Positions 63,923 through 64,000 of a DNA stretch of 64,000 bases are shown piece after piece. A program made the position numbers and the translations under genes. The DNA comes from Desulfosporosinus fructosivorans (GTDB taxonomy: Bacteria > Bacillota > Desulfitobacteriia > Desulfitobacteriales > Desulfitobacteriaceae): contig NZ_SPQQ01000007.1 in NCBI RefSeq assembly GCF_004766045.1, positions 241,228 through 305,227 of the forward strand. Direction: 5' to 3'. Below the pieces are notes generated by a model. It worked only from the letters and a program-made list of their open reading frames with translations, had not been told where the DNA came from and did not search any database. The stretch's first letter is position 1. Each line of letters begins with the position of its first letter.

Positions 63923-64000
63923 TGAATAATCCGGAGCAAAATGAGCTACTATTCCGGACCACGAGAGCCACAATTCCGGAATTTCAGAGCATACCTTCTG

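Overview
The window looks like a chromosomal segment of a Gram-positive, spore-forming, anaerobic member of the Peptococcaceae, most like Desulfosporosinus or Desulfitobacterium. This rests on gene order and family resemblance, not on a search. The clues are rapZ-yvcK-whiA-rpoN synteny, a FtsEX/M23/CtpA block, frequent TTG and GTG starts behind strong Shine-Dalgarno sites, an anaerobic GlpABC glycerol-3-phosphate dehydrogenase, a DUF4080-type B12/radical-SAM protein, and a tmRNA whose tag reads ANNEYALAA.

Region 1 (1-28.6 kb) is housekeeping. It holds a split transketolase, ftsE-ftsX with a LytM/M23 murein hydrolase and a CtpA protease, a P-loop ATPase, an HDOD protein, a sugar-binding lipoprotein, uvrB-uvrA, a Cof-type HAD phosphatase, an FMN-dependent hydroxy-acid dehydrogenase, a polysaccharide deacetylase, an MFS exporter, a B12/radical-SAM enzyme, a solute-binding lipoprotein, and rapZ-yvcK-whiA-rpoN. 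Region 2 (28.6-37.0 kb) is glycerol catabolism: glpF, glpK, glpA, glpB, glpC and the antiterminator gene glpP. Terminator-like leaders precede glpA and glpF, and a perfect hairpin precedes glpP. Region 3 (37.3-45.3 kb) is the lower-glycolysis operon pgk-tpiA-gpmI-eno followed by secG, an esterase, an HD protein, smpB and ssrA (tmRNA). The usual cggR and gap genes are missing; a C-terminal scrap of gap survives at 36.2 kb, between glpC and glpP.

Region 4 (45.3 kb to the end) is an AT-rich accessory island that starts right after ssrA, a classic integration site. It contains several conflict or defence candidates. (a) A P-loop kinase, a GNAT-PUA-like protein, an ASCH/PUA-like protein and a PIN-GNAT-PUA-like protein lie side by side (45.96-49.83 kb). 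(b) An XRE regulator with palindromic operators diverges from a CBASS-type pair: a SLATT membrane effector, apparently split by an in-frame TAG, and a CD-NTase with a C-terminal AGS-C-like sensor (50.5-54.3 kb). (c) A 548-aa protein with a duplicated N-terminal module (58.5 kb). (d) A 1007-aa HD-STAND NTPase-TPR protein (60.5 kb). These are mixed with decayed mobile-element genes: a frameshifted TniQ gene cut by an ISL3-family IS, a serine-recombinase tail, a phage-tail remnant, and a solo IS end at 63.9 kb. No copy of the ssrA 3' end was seen farther right, so the island probably runs past the window.

The most promising undescribed candidates are the PIN/GNAT/ASCH cassette and the HD-STAND-TPR protein. 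The CBASS pair is a known type, but its split effector is unusual.
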